A model generated the notes under the pieces. It was not told where the DNA came from. It saw only the letters and a list, made by a program, of their open reading frames with translations, and made no database searches. This document shows, piece by piece, positions 1 to 8,335 of a DNA stretch of 21,562 nt. Both the position numbers and the translations under genes were made by a program. Source of the stretch: Pseudomonadota bacterium (GTDB lineage Bacteria; Pseudomonadota; Gammaproteobacteria; Burkholderiales; Eutrophovitaceae); assembly GCA_002704665.1 (NCBI GenBank), contig PAHB01000043.1:1-21562 (forward strand), written 5' to 3'. The first letter of the stretch is position 1; each line of letters starts with the position of its first letter.

Positions 1-2
1 TG

Positions 3-143
3 CATGATTTTTGTGCCCGTAATTATGGGGAAGCGATCTTGTGGCACGGAGGAGAGGCAAATGTATCAAGGGAATTTTTTAAAAACATGAAAAAAAGACA
101 GGGAGAGTCTTGTATTCTTTTTAAAATCTATTTAGGGGGGTAA
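3..143 (+). CDS. C-terminal fragment of a probable di-heme cytochrome / thiol oxidoreductase (DUF1111)
   Basis: This reading frame is open from the window edge to TAA at 141-143, giving the last 46 residues of a protein whose start lies outside. The fragment contains ARNYGEAILWHGGEA followed by SREFF and a hydrophobic tail. This closely matches the usual end of the DUF1111 di-heme family, which reads approximately HDGRAR..EAILWHGGEA..SR..F followed by a Leu-rich helix. Family members are secreted c-type cytochromes with two CxxCH motifs; those would lie upstream and cannot be seen. The fragment has HDFCAR where HDGRAR is usual, a local oddity. The final Gly-Gly codons supply the G-rich ribosome binding site of the next gene, so the two are probably co-transcribed. 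The assignment rests on a short stretch recognised from memory and is moderate. Confidence 0.5.
   Translation, partial: HDFCARNYGEAILWHGGEANVSREFFKNMKKRQGESCILFKIYLGG
134..140 (+). promoter_or_regulatory. Ribosome binding site AGGGGGG supporting the GTG start of the TRAP binding protein
   Basis: The purine-rich AGGGGGG lies nine bases before GTG at 150-152. It supports that non-ATG start and overlaps the last codons of the upstream gene, which suggests translational coupling. Confidence 0.55.
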
Positions 144-149
144 TACATT

Positions 150-1250
150 GTGAGAACTTTTTGTAAGCCAAAATTAGTATTTGGCATATTTAGCATTTTA
201 ATTTTGTTTGGATGTGGTGACGGTGATGCTCCTGTGCAAGAGACCATTGATGCGACAGATGTAAAGGCTAACTCTGTGCAGAAGACAACGTTAAAATTGG
301 TTAGTGTATTTCCTACTAGCCTGGAATTACTTGGTACCAACTTACATGTTTTTGTTGATCAAGTAAAAAGGGTGTCAGGGGGTATGTTGGAAATCAAAAC
401 CTATGAGCCAAATGCATTGGTGCCACCTTTAGAGTCTATTCCAGCGGTTTCAAAGGGATCAGTTGATGTCGCGTGGAGCACGCCCGGTTTCTGGTCGGGA
501 ACAGATTCGGCGTTTAATTTTTTTACAACTGTGCCGTTTGGTCCGAGGCCAGGGGAGTTTTTGGCTTGGATGTATAACGGAGGTGGGCTTGATTTATTGG
601 ATGAAATGTTTGCAGAACATAACCTTAAATCTATTCCCTGCGGTATACAACCGCCTGAGGCCTCAGGATGGTTCCGAAAAGAGATTAAGACTTCAGCCGA
701 CCTTCGAGGTTTAAAGATGCGCTTCTTTGGTTTAGGCGCAAAAGTTATGGATCAGTTAGGAGTTGCGACTCAATTGCTTGCACCGGGCGAAATATTTCAG
801 GCTTTGCAATTGGGTACAATAGATGCCTCGGAATTTGCTAATCCATCCATAGATAAAAATATGGGGTTTTCGCAAATTGCAAAGTATTACTACTTTCCGG
901 GGTGGCACCAACCAACTTCGATACTACATTTTATAATTAACACGGGTAAGTGGGATAAATTAGCAGACCAACAGCAGGCGGCTATAGAGTACACTTGCGG
1001 CAACATGATAGTTAAAATGTTAGCGGAAGCGGAATCGAATCAATGGTCAGCAATGAAGGAAATGCAGGAAAAAGATAATGTGATTCTAAAAAGATGGCCA
1101 CCGGAGATTATTGCGGAATTTCGAGCTGGTTGGGAGAAAGTAGTAGAGGAAGAATCAGCTAAAAATCCAAATTTCAAGAAGGTGTATGATTCTTACGCGG
1201 CGTTCAGAGAAAACTATAGCTTATGGGCTGATTATGGTTATCTTCGTTAA
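150..1250 (+). CDS. TRAP transporter solute-binding lipoprotein, DctP/TakP-like
   Basis: This is the extracytoplasmic substrate receptor of a TRAP transporter, which delivers an organic acid to the permease encoded by the next two genes. The 366-residue product begins at GTG with a good ribosome binding site. Residues 1-22 form a lipoprotein signal: Arg/Lys start, hydrophobic stretch, lipobox LFGC with Cys22. The mature domain starts near residue 46. It carries family hallmarks: WFRKEIKT (174-181), DLRGLKMR (184-191), QALQLGTIDASE (217-228) and the PGWH segment. The match to the 2-oxoacid-binding TakP branch is good. Gln167, Arg191 and Glu228 fall where TakP uses Gln, Arg and Glu to hold the ligand and sodium, but Phe229 replaces the usual Trp. 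Binding of a 2-oxo or hydroxy monocarboxylate is an inference. A lipid anchor on a TRAP binding protein is unusual for a Gram-negative. Confidence 0.9.
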   Translation: MRTFCKPKLVFGIFSILILFGCGDGDAPVQETIDATDVKANSVQKTTLKLVSVFPTSLELLGTNLHVFVDQVKRVSGGMLEIKTYEPNALVPPLESIPAVSKGSVDVAWSTPGFWSGTDSAFNFFTTVPFGPRPGEFLAWMYNGGGLDLLDEMFAEHNLKSIPCGIQPPEASGWFRKEIKTSADLRGLKMRFFGLGAKVMDQLGVATQLLAPGEIFQALQLGTIDASEFANPSIDKNMGFSQIAKYYYFPGWHQPTSILHFIINTGKWDKLADQQQAAIEYTCGNMIVKMLAEAESNQWSAMKEMQEKDNVILKRWPPEIIAEFRAGWEKVVEEESAKNPNFKKVYDSYAAFRENYSLWADYGYLR

Positions 1251-1328
1251 ACAGTTTAGAAAGCCAACTTCTGCGAAAGAGTTTTCATTTGACCATGTCA
1301 AGGGTATACAAATTACATATCCGCGTTT

Positions 1329-1904
1329 ATGGATAAGCTGATCTCTATTAGTGAGAGCATCAATAGGCTCTTAGAAAGACTGGCCAAGGGGGCCGGTCTT
1401 TTGTTCTTGCTAACAATAGCGGTGATCGTTTTCGATGTTTTGTCCCGTAAGATTGGTTTTCAAATGCCAGGGTTAGGCTCTACTAGATTACAAGAATTGG
1501 AATGGCATTTGCACACCGCCCTTTTTTCTTTTTGGTTAGGTGTTGCTTATGTTAAAAATGCTCACGTTAGAATTGATATTCTCGTGGCTGGTTTGAAACC
1601 AAAAACGAAGGCATGGACCGAGTTAATTGGTTGTTTTGTTTTTGCTATTCCGTATTGTCTCCTCGCGATGTATTTCAGTCTGGACTTCACAATAACTGCA
1701 TTTTTAGATAATGAGGGCTCACCTTCTTCTAATGGACTTCCATGGCGCTGGATTCCAAAAGGTTGTATTTTTTTAGGGCTTTTAATGTTGCTTTTAGCAG
1801 TTATCGCTGTTATTGCGCGGATACTTGTTTTTCTTTTTGGACCGGAGAGACTTAGAGTAGCCAGCTCCTTTGGGACTTTTAAGCTTAGCGAAAAGGATAC
1901 CTAA
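1329..1904 (+). CDS. TRAP transporter small permease subunit, DctQ-like
   Basis: This 191-residue membrane protein has four predicted transmembrane helices (about residues 19-40, 61-83, 96-120 and 145-172), as expected for the DctQ family. The signature AHVRID follows the second helix. DctQ pairs with the large permease encoded next and helps dock the loaded binding protein. The gene starts 78 bases after the binding-protein gene and ends one base before the large permease gene, so the three form an operon in the usual P-Q-M order. No clear Shine-Dalgarno sequence precedes the ATG at 1329, but the start fits the family length and the amphipathic N-terminal helix. Confidence 0.9.
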   Translation: MDKLISISESINRLLERLAKGAGLLFLLTIAVIVFDVLSRKIGFQMPGLGSTRLQELEWHLHTALFSFWLGVAYVKNAHVRIDILVAGLKPKTKAWTELIGCFVFAIPYCLLAMYFSLDFTITAFLDNEGSPSSNGLPWRWIPKGCIFLGLLMLLLAVIAVIARILVFLFGPERLRVASSFGTFKLSEKDT

Positions 1905-3290
1905 ATGATTGCATGGTTGACAGAATACCTCTCTTTGATACTTTTCTTGGTTCTCGCTCTGTCGTTATTTTGTGGATTTCCGGTAGCCTTTGTTTTGGGT
2001 GGTATAGGTATATTGTTTGGGGGCCTTGGAATTTTACTAGAGGTTTTTGAACCAATACAGTTTTTTAACTTATTACCTCGCATATGGGGAACAGCAGCTT
2101 CAAACCCGATATTAGTTGCCGTACCCATGTTTATTTTTATGGGAACCATGCTCGAGAAGAGTGGCGTGGCTGATGATTTGCTGCACTGTTTGCAGGTCTT
2201 ACTGAGGCGTATTCCGGGTGGCTTGGCAATGTCAGTAACAATTATGGGAACAATTATGGCTGCGACCACAGGTATTGTCGGGGCTTCGGTAGTAATGCTT
2301 ACTATGATTGCCCTTCCGTCAATGTTAGAAAGAAAATACGATACCCACCTAGCGGTTGGCACTATCGCCTCAGCGGGGACCTTAGGTATATTGATTCCCC
2401 CATCAATCATGTTGGTAATAATGGGTGATTTACTATCGATTTCAGTGGGAGCTTTGTTTGCGGCTGCCGTTATTCCGGGAGTGATGTTGGCAGGACTCTA
2501 TCTTAGTTATATTTGTTTAACAAGCTTTTTGGACCCTAGTAAGGCCCCAGCGCTTCCATCATCAGCTGGGCCTAAAAATGAAAAAGAGTTGATAAAGTTA
2601 ATATGTAAAAGTTTTATTCCTCCGGTTTTTTTAATTTTTTTAGTTCTAGGATCAATTTTTGGCGGATGGGCTACTCCAACTGAAGCTGCTGGCGTGGGAT
2701 GCCTTGGTGCATTAATTTTGGCAAAGGCTAGCGGAAAATTGAGTATGGCCACGCTCTGGTCAGTCATTGAACGTGCTGGACTTACAAATGGGATGGTCTT
2801 CTTCATAATTTTTGGAGCAACCTTATTTTCATACGTTTTTAGATCGCTTGGAGGAGATGAACTAATAGTAGGTCTTTTGGCTTCTTTGGGAATCGATACT
2901 GGTTGGGAAATTTTAGTTTTCATGCTGATTTTAACTTTTGCGTTAGGTTTTTTCTTTGACTGGATAGAGATAACTCTAATCGTACTACCGGTTTTTGCCC
3001 CGATTTTACAAGGAATAGACTTCGGACCTCACCTTGGCGATGGGGGGCCAATTTTGTTTTTGACTTGGTTTGTTATTATGCTGTCTGTAAATCTTCAAAC
3101 TTCTTTTCTAACGCCCCCGTTTGGGTTTACATTGTTCTACATGAAAGGCACTGTGCCGTCTTCCATAGAAATGGGTCAAATATATCGAGGAATCATTCCT
3201 TTTGTGTTACTTCAATTAACAGGTTTGCTGCTGTTAATATTTTTCCCCCAGCTAGTTTTGTGGCTGCCAAAGACGGTGGGATTCCTATAA
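1905..3290 (+). CDS. TRAP transporter large permease subunit, DctM-like
   Basis: This is the inner-membrane translocation subunit, which imports substrate by sodium or proton symport. The 461-residue protein is hydrophobic throughout, with about a dozen membrane segments, and has DctM signatures: the FCGFPVAF entry segment, the Gly/Ala/Thr-rich stretch around ATTGIVGASVVML (about residues 122-134), LGILIPPSIMLVIMG (about 161-175) and the C-terminal TPPFGFTLFY motif. Its ATG follows the TAA of the DctQ gene directly, with AAGGA eight bases upstream. The length is normal for the family. The substrate cannot be read from this subunit. It is the last gene of the TRAP operon and is followed by a possible hairpin terminator. 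Confidence 0.93.
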   Translation: MIAWLTEYLSLILFLVLALSLFCGFPVAFVLGGIGILFGGLGILLEVFEPIQFFNLLPRIWGTAASNPILVAVPMFIFMGTMLEKSGVADDLLHCLQVLLRRIPGGLAMSVTIMGTIMAATTGIVGASVVMLTMIALPSMLERKYDTHLAVGTIASAGTLGILIPPSIMLVIMGDLLSISVGALFAAAVIPGVMLAGLYLSYICLTSFLDPSKAPALPSSAGPKNEKELIKLICKSFIPPVFLIFLVLGSIFGGWATPTEAAGVGCLGALILAKASGKLSMATLWSVIERAGLTNGMVFFIIFGATLFSYVFRSLGGDELIVGLLASLGIDTGWEILVFMLILTFALGFFFDWIEITLIVLPVFAPILQGIDFGPHLGDGGPILFLTWFVIMLSVNLQTSFLTPPFGFTLFYMKGTVPSSIEMGQIYRGIIPFVLLQLTGLLLLIFFPQLVLWLPKTVGFL

Positions 3291-3323
3291 AAAAATGGCG
3301 AGAAGATCTCATCGACCATTTTT
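3291..3323 (+). terminator. Possible intrinsic terminator after the DctP-type TRAP operon
   Basis: AAAAATGG at 3291-3298 is the exact reverse complement of CCATTTTT at 3316-3323. An inner GAGA/TCTC pair sits in the 17-base loop, and the right arm ends in five T. The outer stem is A/T-rich, so the hairpin is weak. Its position directly after the DctM stop codon supports the call. Confidence 0.4.
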
Positions 3324-3733
3324 GTACACGATAAATGGCCACTAAACTTGCGTTTTTTTCTTGGCAACATAACCGTATGAAGCGTGCTTCTTTTACCCTC
3401 CATTGCCACATAGTCAGCTTTGATTTGCGAAATTTGGTCGTGACGAAATAGTTTTTTCCAGTCAACAACATGCAACATGACCATAAAGCAAAACAAAAAA
3501 TGTTAACGTTATCATAGATATATTACTGTTTAGCATGATTGGTGGTTTCGAGATGCATGAGAATAGAAAATTATTTTTCTTTACAGTCTAAGTTTTTGGA
3601 TACTACTTTGTTATATAGATGGTAAATTTTAACTTTGTAATTAGTGATATTGGTTTAAGATTTCGTTATCCTTATGTTTGTGATTTTTGTATGAGTCTTA
3701 ATAGTAGCTTCCTCTTGAAAGTATGTTGAGAAT
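3324..3733. other. AT-rich gene-poor stretch before the helicase-nuclease gene
   Basis: Together with the hairpin, this is the only stretch over 300 bases without a credible gene. A minus-strand frame crosses its left part (3212-3496), but it lacks a ribosome binding site, overlaps the DctM gene and resembles no family I know. No tRNA-like fold, direct repeat or convincing sigma-70 promoter pair was found by eye. The right part must carry the promoter and leader of the helicase-nuclease gene. Confidence 0.6.
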
Positions 3734-6700
3734 ATGCCCGTGAACGCTGAAATTAACCGATTATTATCTCTTATAAATTATGCTCAGGAGGTAATGAGCT
3801 CCCGTAATCGTGCCATAACCGACGTCTCAGATCATGGCAATTTTTTTCTTTCAGAAGATGACGCACTTACCCTTAACGGGATACAGTTATCGAGAGGTAA
3901 CAGTGATAGAGAAAACATTGATGATGAATGGTTGAGAATTGCGAAACCTCCTCTGGAAGAATCAGTTCCCCAGCCGTCGTCGCCATTACTCGTGCCTTGG
4001 CTGCAGCTATATGATTCTCCTGATGAATCGCCAAAGCTAGCGGAGAAAGTGCCCTCTAGCGTTTTAACAAAGCTTGAACAAGATTCAGCTGATCCTTTGT
4101 CCTTCGCCGGGGTTAGAGAGGGAGGTGGAACTGATGATTGGTGTTATTTGCAAAACTATTCCCTAAAACAAGAACTGGAACGAGAATTTTCAAATTACTC
4201 TAAGACCACATGGAATTCGTGGGCAGCCAGGGAAAAGAATCGTAGACGTGCGGATAAAATATATACGAGTTTGTTTACCCTTTACCAACAACTGGGTGGC
4301 TCGCTAGCAGAACATCGGATGGAGTTGATTTGGGGTATCGGTATGGCCACCTATCTCAGCAATGATCAAATTGTAAAATACCCGGTTATCTCTCAAGTTA
4401 TGGACTTGTCCTTTGACGACAAAAGTGGTGCGGCTGTAATAAGACCAAGGAATATTGAGGCCCGGTTTGAATTGGATGTTTTCATGCCTATTCGCGCTCT
4501 TACTGCTGCCCTAAAAAATATTCATGGGATGAGAGAAATTGGTGGTATTGCTGCAGTTAACCCATTTGAAATAGACAGCTATACTGAATCGTTAGGTATT
4601 GCAAAGGACATATTGACAAACTATTCGCCAGAGTCTGAAATAGAATTCCAGCGATCTTGGGTTTTGTTCGCAAGGCCGAGGAGTTCAAATATTGCGGTGC
4701 AGGACTTGGAAAGATTTAGAGATTTTCTATCCAACCTGCACGATGATTATGTCTTGCCGCCGGCCATTCAAGCTATACTGAATTCGCCGCCTGATTATGC
4801 TCAAAATAAGAAGTTTCCTTCTTACAGGGGAGTCAGCTTTACTCACCAAAAATCTGACTTTAATGGGTCTGCTCCCGACCTTTATTTTCCAAAACCATAT
4901 AACTCAGAACAAGCTCGTGTAGCTAGTTTGCTCGAAGTATCTGATGGTGTAGTGGTCCAAGGACCTCCCGGCACTGGTAAGACGCACACCATAGCTAATA
5001 TTATTTGCCACTCCCTAGCAAATGGAGAAAGGGTATTGATTTCTTCTATGAGAGAGCCAGCTTTGGCGGTCTTGAGGGATATGCTCCCGAAAGAGTTGCG
5101 CCCACTGGTAATTTCTTTGCTAGCGACAGAGCACGACGGTATTAACCAATTTGTGGAATCGGTTGAACATATTGCTTACGGTGTTCAAAGATTAGACCAA
5201 AATAGAGCTCGTTCAGATATCAAGATTTTGGAAGAGCAAATTGATGCGTTGCATGGGAGAATATCAGTCGTTGACGAAAAGATTAGCCGATGGGCTGAGC
5301 TCAATTTATCTCCCGTACAAATAGACGAAGAGTCAATTTATCCGCAGGATGCCGCAAACGAGATACAACTTGCTCGGGGAACATTTGAGTGGATTCCTGA
5401 TAAATTAGGTATTGAGAAAAAATTTGAACCCCAATTCTCGATTGACGATATTGTTCGACTGAAAAGCTTACTGAATGATTTGGGTGATAATCTAGTATTT
5501 TTGGACGATGTTCTGCCGGATAGCTCCAGATTCCCAGATTCACTCTCGTTAACTAAGGTCCATGGAGATTTGCAAAGATTCACGAGGCTGACAGATAAAG
5601 CGCGTAAAACCGAATGGCCTTGGCCAGAAAATGCTAACGAAGGTACTTTGCAATCTGCGAGGGATCTAGCAAAAGAGGTCAGACGAGTTAGTTCGAAATG
5701 GGGGCATTTGCTGGGAGCACGTATGCCTTGGAGCGATGCAGTGGTAATGCGTATTAGAAGAGGGGAGCCTAAAAGATTTTTTGATACACTTGATGGGCTA
5801 GGTAAAGACCTCGAGAAACTTAGTGTTGAGCGTGCTGTATTTTTAAAAAGACCGGTAACGGTGCCGGAGGCTGCCTTGCTTGATGCGACTTTCTTGATGG
5901 CGGTTACGAACCTTGCTGAGGGGAAAAGACCATATTCGATTACAGCGAGAGGAAAAAACAAAATCAAAGGGTGGTTATCCCTTACGCGTATTGGTGGAAT
6001 GGCGGTTCAAGGCCAACATAACTGGGCCCACGTTTACAAATACGTCATTCTTTATCAGAGTCGGCAGGAATTAACTTCTCGATGGAATGTATTGGCGCCT
6101 GAAATTGGTTTACATCCGGTTTTGTCGGTAGATACGAAAGGGCAATTATCGGCTGAGGGACAATTTGCTTTTTTTAAAGCACTCAGAGAGCTTACGAAAG
6201 AGCAAAGGAAATTGGCCCTAAAGTCTTCAGAGGTCTTTCCTGATTGGGCTAGGGCTGCAGAGTTAGTAGTGAATCCCCTTATTATAGACGAGTTGAGCTA
6301 TGCCTTGGAGTATCACCTTAGTCGGCATGGGTTATCTACTGTAAGTAATTCTGTCGACGAACTCAAAGCGATAGCTGGAGCATCCTCAGGCAGAGTCGCT
6401 GATTATCTAATAAAATTCCTTAGCGATAAGTTGGGAAATCCAGATGTTGAGGCTTCTATTATTTTACGAGAATGGGAGTTCATCCAAGAAGAAATCAAAA
6501 GAGTCACAGGGTTCTTAACGAAACTAAAAGAAGTGAAAAAATTAGTTAAAAAGGTAAGCGATTCTGGGGGGGGGGAATTAGGAGTTCTATTGTTAGTAGT
6601 TAGTGAGTCCAAAGTCGATCTTCTTCCAGAGGGAATATTGCGACATTGGCGGCTGAAAAGGTTGGAAACGTATATTCAATCTATAGATCCGCAAAAAGAG

Positions 6701-8314
6701 GTTCATAAATTATCGATGTTACGCGTCGAATTGGAGGGTGACTTGGTAAGTGCCTATGAAAAACTTTTGATTGAACGAACTTGGTTGCGCTTGACTAACA
6801 ACATCACGCCAGCGGCGCGAGCCTCTTTGCAAAATTATTTGAATGCAATACAACGAATTGGTAAAGGAACTGGTAAAAGAGTTCATCGTTTTAGGAGAGA
6901 AGCTAGGACTGCTGCGCTTGAAGCACAAAAAGCGGTGCCGTGCTGGATAATGCCGCATCATCGAATTTCCGAAACTTTGCCTGCAGAAATTGGCTCTTTT
7001 GATTTAGTAATAATAGATGAAGCATCACAGTCGGATTTGTCAGCTTTACCGGTCCTTTTGCGTGGATCAAAGTTGCTCATTGTCGGAGACGATCGACAGG
7101 TCGCTCCACAAGCTATAGGAATGGAGGAGGATCGACTCAAAGAATTGATGAATAAACACTTGGAGGACCAAATCCCAGCGTTCCGAAATCAATTATCACC
7201 TGACCGCTCGATATATGATTTAGCGAGAGTGGTTTTTGCAAAAAATGGGGTTATGCTTAAAGAGCATTTCAGGTGCGTAGCACCGATTATCGAGTACTCA
7301 AAAAAACAATTTTACAAGCATGAGCTCAAGCCATTGCGTCTTCCCCTTGCATCCGAGGTAATCGCACCTCCGCTGGTAGATGTTAAAGTAAAAAACGGTC
7401 GCAGAGAAAAAACAATAAATTCCGCTGAAATAGAGTTTATTGTTCAAGATATTGCTCGTATTTGTAATGACCGAAGGTTTGTCGATAGATCAATCGGGGT
7501 GGTGTCTCTTCTCGGACAAGAGCAGGCAAACAAAATATGGGATCGTTTACTAGAGGTGTTGGAAACATCGGTATTGAAGAGGCACTGTATTGTGTGTGGG
7601 GACGCACGGATGTTTCAGGGAAGGGAAAGAGATATCATTTACCTTTCGATGGTTGTCGCTCCTAATGATTTAGGTAGTCCTCTCTCAAGCGAGGTTTTCT
7701 CCCAGCGCTTTAACGTGGCTGCATCTCGTGCTCGTGACCAAATGGTGCTAGTGAGATCAGTTGAAAAAAATGATCTCTTGTCTGGAGATTATCTCAGGCA
7801 TTCTTTGATTGATCATTTCTCGCGGCCCTTTGAATCGATCGGTAACAACTTACACAGTATCGGACGAGATTTGTGTGATTCGCGTCTTGAGAGGGATATT
7901 TTTGATTGGTTGAAATCATCAGGGTATCGGTTCCGCCCAAAAGTTGCGGTAGGAATTCATATCGTCGATTTTGTAGTTGAAGGAATGTCTGACAAAAGAC
8001 TAGCCATTGAGTGTGACGGCGACAAATATCAAGGACCAGAGAGCTGGACGCAATCAATCGAAAAGCAAAGGGCGCTCGAAAGGACAGGGTGGAAGTTTTG
8101 GCGATGCTTCGCCAGTGGCTTTATTGTAAGTAGAGATAAGACTATAGATGATCTCGAGGCGACATTGACAGATTACGGCATATTGCCTGACTCCGAGTTC
8201 GAATACGATGATAAAATAACAGCTAGTAAAGAAGTCAATGTGTCTGCTTCAGAGTTTATTGAACTTAGCAATGTGCGTAAATTTAAACGAACATTAAAAA
8301 CCAGCAAACTTTGA
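3734..8314 (+). CDS. Large SF1 (Upf1-like, COG1112-type) helicase fused to a C-terminal PD-(D/E)xK nuclease; candidate defence protein
   Basis: The 1526-residue protein is probably an ATP-driven nucleic-acid translocase that cuts DNA or RNA. Residues 1-380 are an N-terminal region of unknown role. Walker A QGPPGTGKT is at 409-417 (Lys416), after a Q-motif-like NSEQ at 390-393. An insert of about 670 residues, with a predicted coiled coil near 490-520, precedes Walker B IIDEASQSD (Asp1095, Glu1096), motif III GDDRQ (1118-1122) and motif VI VAASRAR (Arg1332, Arg1334). The C-terminal domain (about 1390-1500) has Asp1412 in VDFVV and Glu1426/Asp1428 in ECDGDKY, then a Lys/Arg-rich helix and GWKFWR. 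This resembles the Vsr-like REase_MTES_1575 fold often fused to COG1112 helicases. Such fusions are frequent in defence islands, so an anti-phage role is inferred. Both active sites look intact. A G10 run encodes Gly945-947. No partner gene is evident. ATG 3734 has only a weak ribosome binding site. Confidence 0.87.
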   Translation: MPVNAEINRLLSLINYAQEVMSSRNRAITDVSDHGNFFLSEDDALTLNGIQLSRGNSDRENIDDEWLRIAKPPLEESVPQPSSPLLVPWLQLYDSPDESPKLAEKVPSSVLTKLEQDSADPLSFAGVREGGGTDDWCYLQNYSLKQELEREFSNYSKTTWNSWAAREKNRRRADKIYTSLFTLYQQLGGSLAEHRMELIWGIGMATYLSNDQIVKYPVISQVMDLSFDDKSGAAVIRPRNIEARFELDVFMPIRALTAALKNIHGMREIGGIAAVNPFEIDSYTESLGIAKDILTNYSPESEIEFQRSWVLFARPRSSNIAVQDLERFRDFLSNLHDDYVLPPAIQAILNSPPDYAQNKKFPSYRGVSFTHQKSDFNGSAPDLYFPKPYNSEQARVASLLEVSDGVVVQGPPGTGKTHTIANIICHSLANGERVLISSMREPALAVLRDMLPKELRPLVISLLATEHDGINQFVESVEHIAYGVQRLDQNRARSDIKILEEQIDALHGRISVVDEKISRWAELNLSPVQIDEESIYPQDAANEIQLARGTFEWIPDKLGIEKKFEPQFSIDDIVRLKSLLNDLGDNLVFLDDVLPDSSRFPDSLSLTKVHGDLQRFTRLTDKARKTEWPWPENANEGTLQSARDLAKEVRRVSSKWGHLLGARMPWSDAVVMRIRRGEPKRFFDTLDGLGKDLEKLSVERAVFLKRPVTVPEAALLDATFLMAVTNLAEGKRPYSITARGKNKIKGWLSLTRIGGMAVQGQHNWAHVYKYVILYQSRQELTSRWNVLAPEIGLHPVLSVDTKGQLSAEGQFAFFKALRELTKEQRKLALKSSEVFPDWARAAELVVNPLIIDELSYALEYHLSRHGLSTVSNSVDELKAIAGASSGRVADYLIKFLSDKLGNPDVEASIILREWEFIQEEIKRVTGFLTKLKEVKKLVKKVSDSGGGELGVLLLVVSESKVDLLPEGILRHWRLKRLETYIQSIDPQKEVHKLSMLRVELEGDLVSAYEKLLIERTWLRLTNNITPAARASLQNYLNAIQRIGKGTGKRVHRFRREARTAALEAQKAVPCWIMPHHRISETLPAEIGSFDLVIIDEASQSDLSALPVLLRGSKLLIVGDDRQVAPQAIGMEEDRLKELMNKHLEDQIPAFRNQLSPDRSIYDLARVVFAKNGVMLKEHFRCVAPIIEYSKKQFYKHELKPLRLPLASEVIAPPLVDVKVKNGRREKTINSAEIEFIVQDIARICNDRRFVDRSIGVVSLLGQEQANKIWDRLLEVLETSVLKRHCIVCGDARMFQGRERDIIYLSMVVAPNDLGSPLSSEVFSQRFNVAASRARDQMVLVRSVEKNDLLSGDYLRHSLIDHFSRPFESIGNNLHSIGRDLCDSRLERDIFDWLKSSGYRFRPKVAVGIHIVDFVVEGMSDKRLAIECDGDKYQGPESWTQSIEKQRALERTGWKFWRCFASGFIVSRDKTIDDLEATLTDYGILPDSEFEYDDKITASKEVNVSASEFIELSNVRKFKRTLKTSKL
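6566..6575 (+). repeat. Poly-G tract (G10) inside the helicase-nuclease gene
   Basis: Ten consecutive G encode Gly945-Gly947 and the first base of Glu948. With nine G the frame reads AAT TAG at once. With eleven G it reaches TAG after nine further codons. Either slip removes Walker B, motif VI and the nuclease domain. Confidence 0.9.
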
Positions 8315-8335
8315 TTGCCGCACTAAAAAAATGTT

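Noticed and set aside
1901..2410. Minus-strand open frame of 169 codons inside the DctM gene
   Set aside because: It is the antisense shadow of hydrophobic codons and has no recognisable domain.
3212..3496. Minus-strand open frame of 94 codons entering the end of the DctM gene
   Set aside because: It overlaps a well-supported gene by 79 bases, has no ribosome binding site and matches no family I recognise; it also covers the likely terminator hairpin.
5338..5967. Minus-strand open frame of 209 codons inside the helicase gene
   Set aside because: Its Ser-rich, low-complexity product is typical of an antisense shadow of a long gene, and the plus-strand protein is coherent across the region.
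6540..6600. G10 run as a sequencing or assembly artefact or a decayed frame
   Set aside because: The frame is intact across it, with matching family features on both sides, so the ten-G length is consistent with a real coding sequence; read-level confirmation is still needed.
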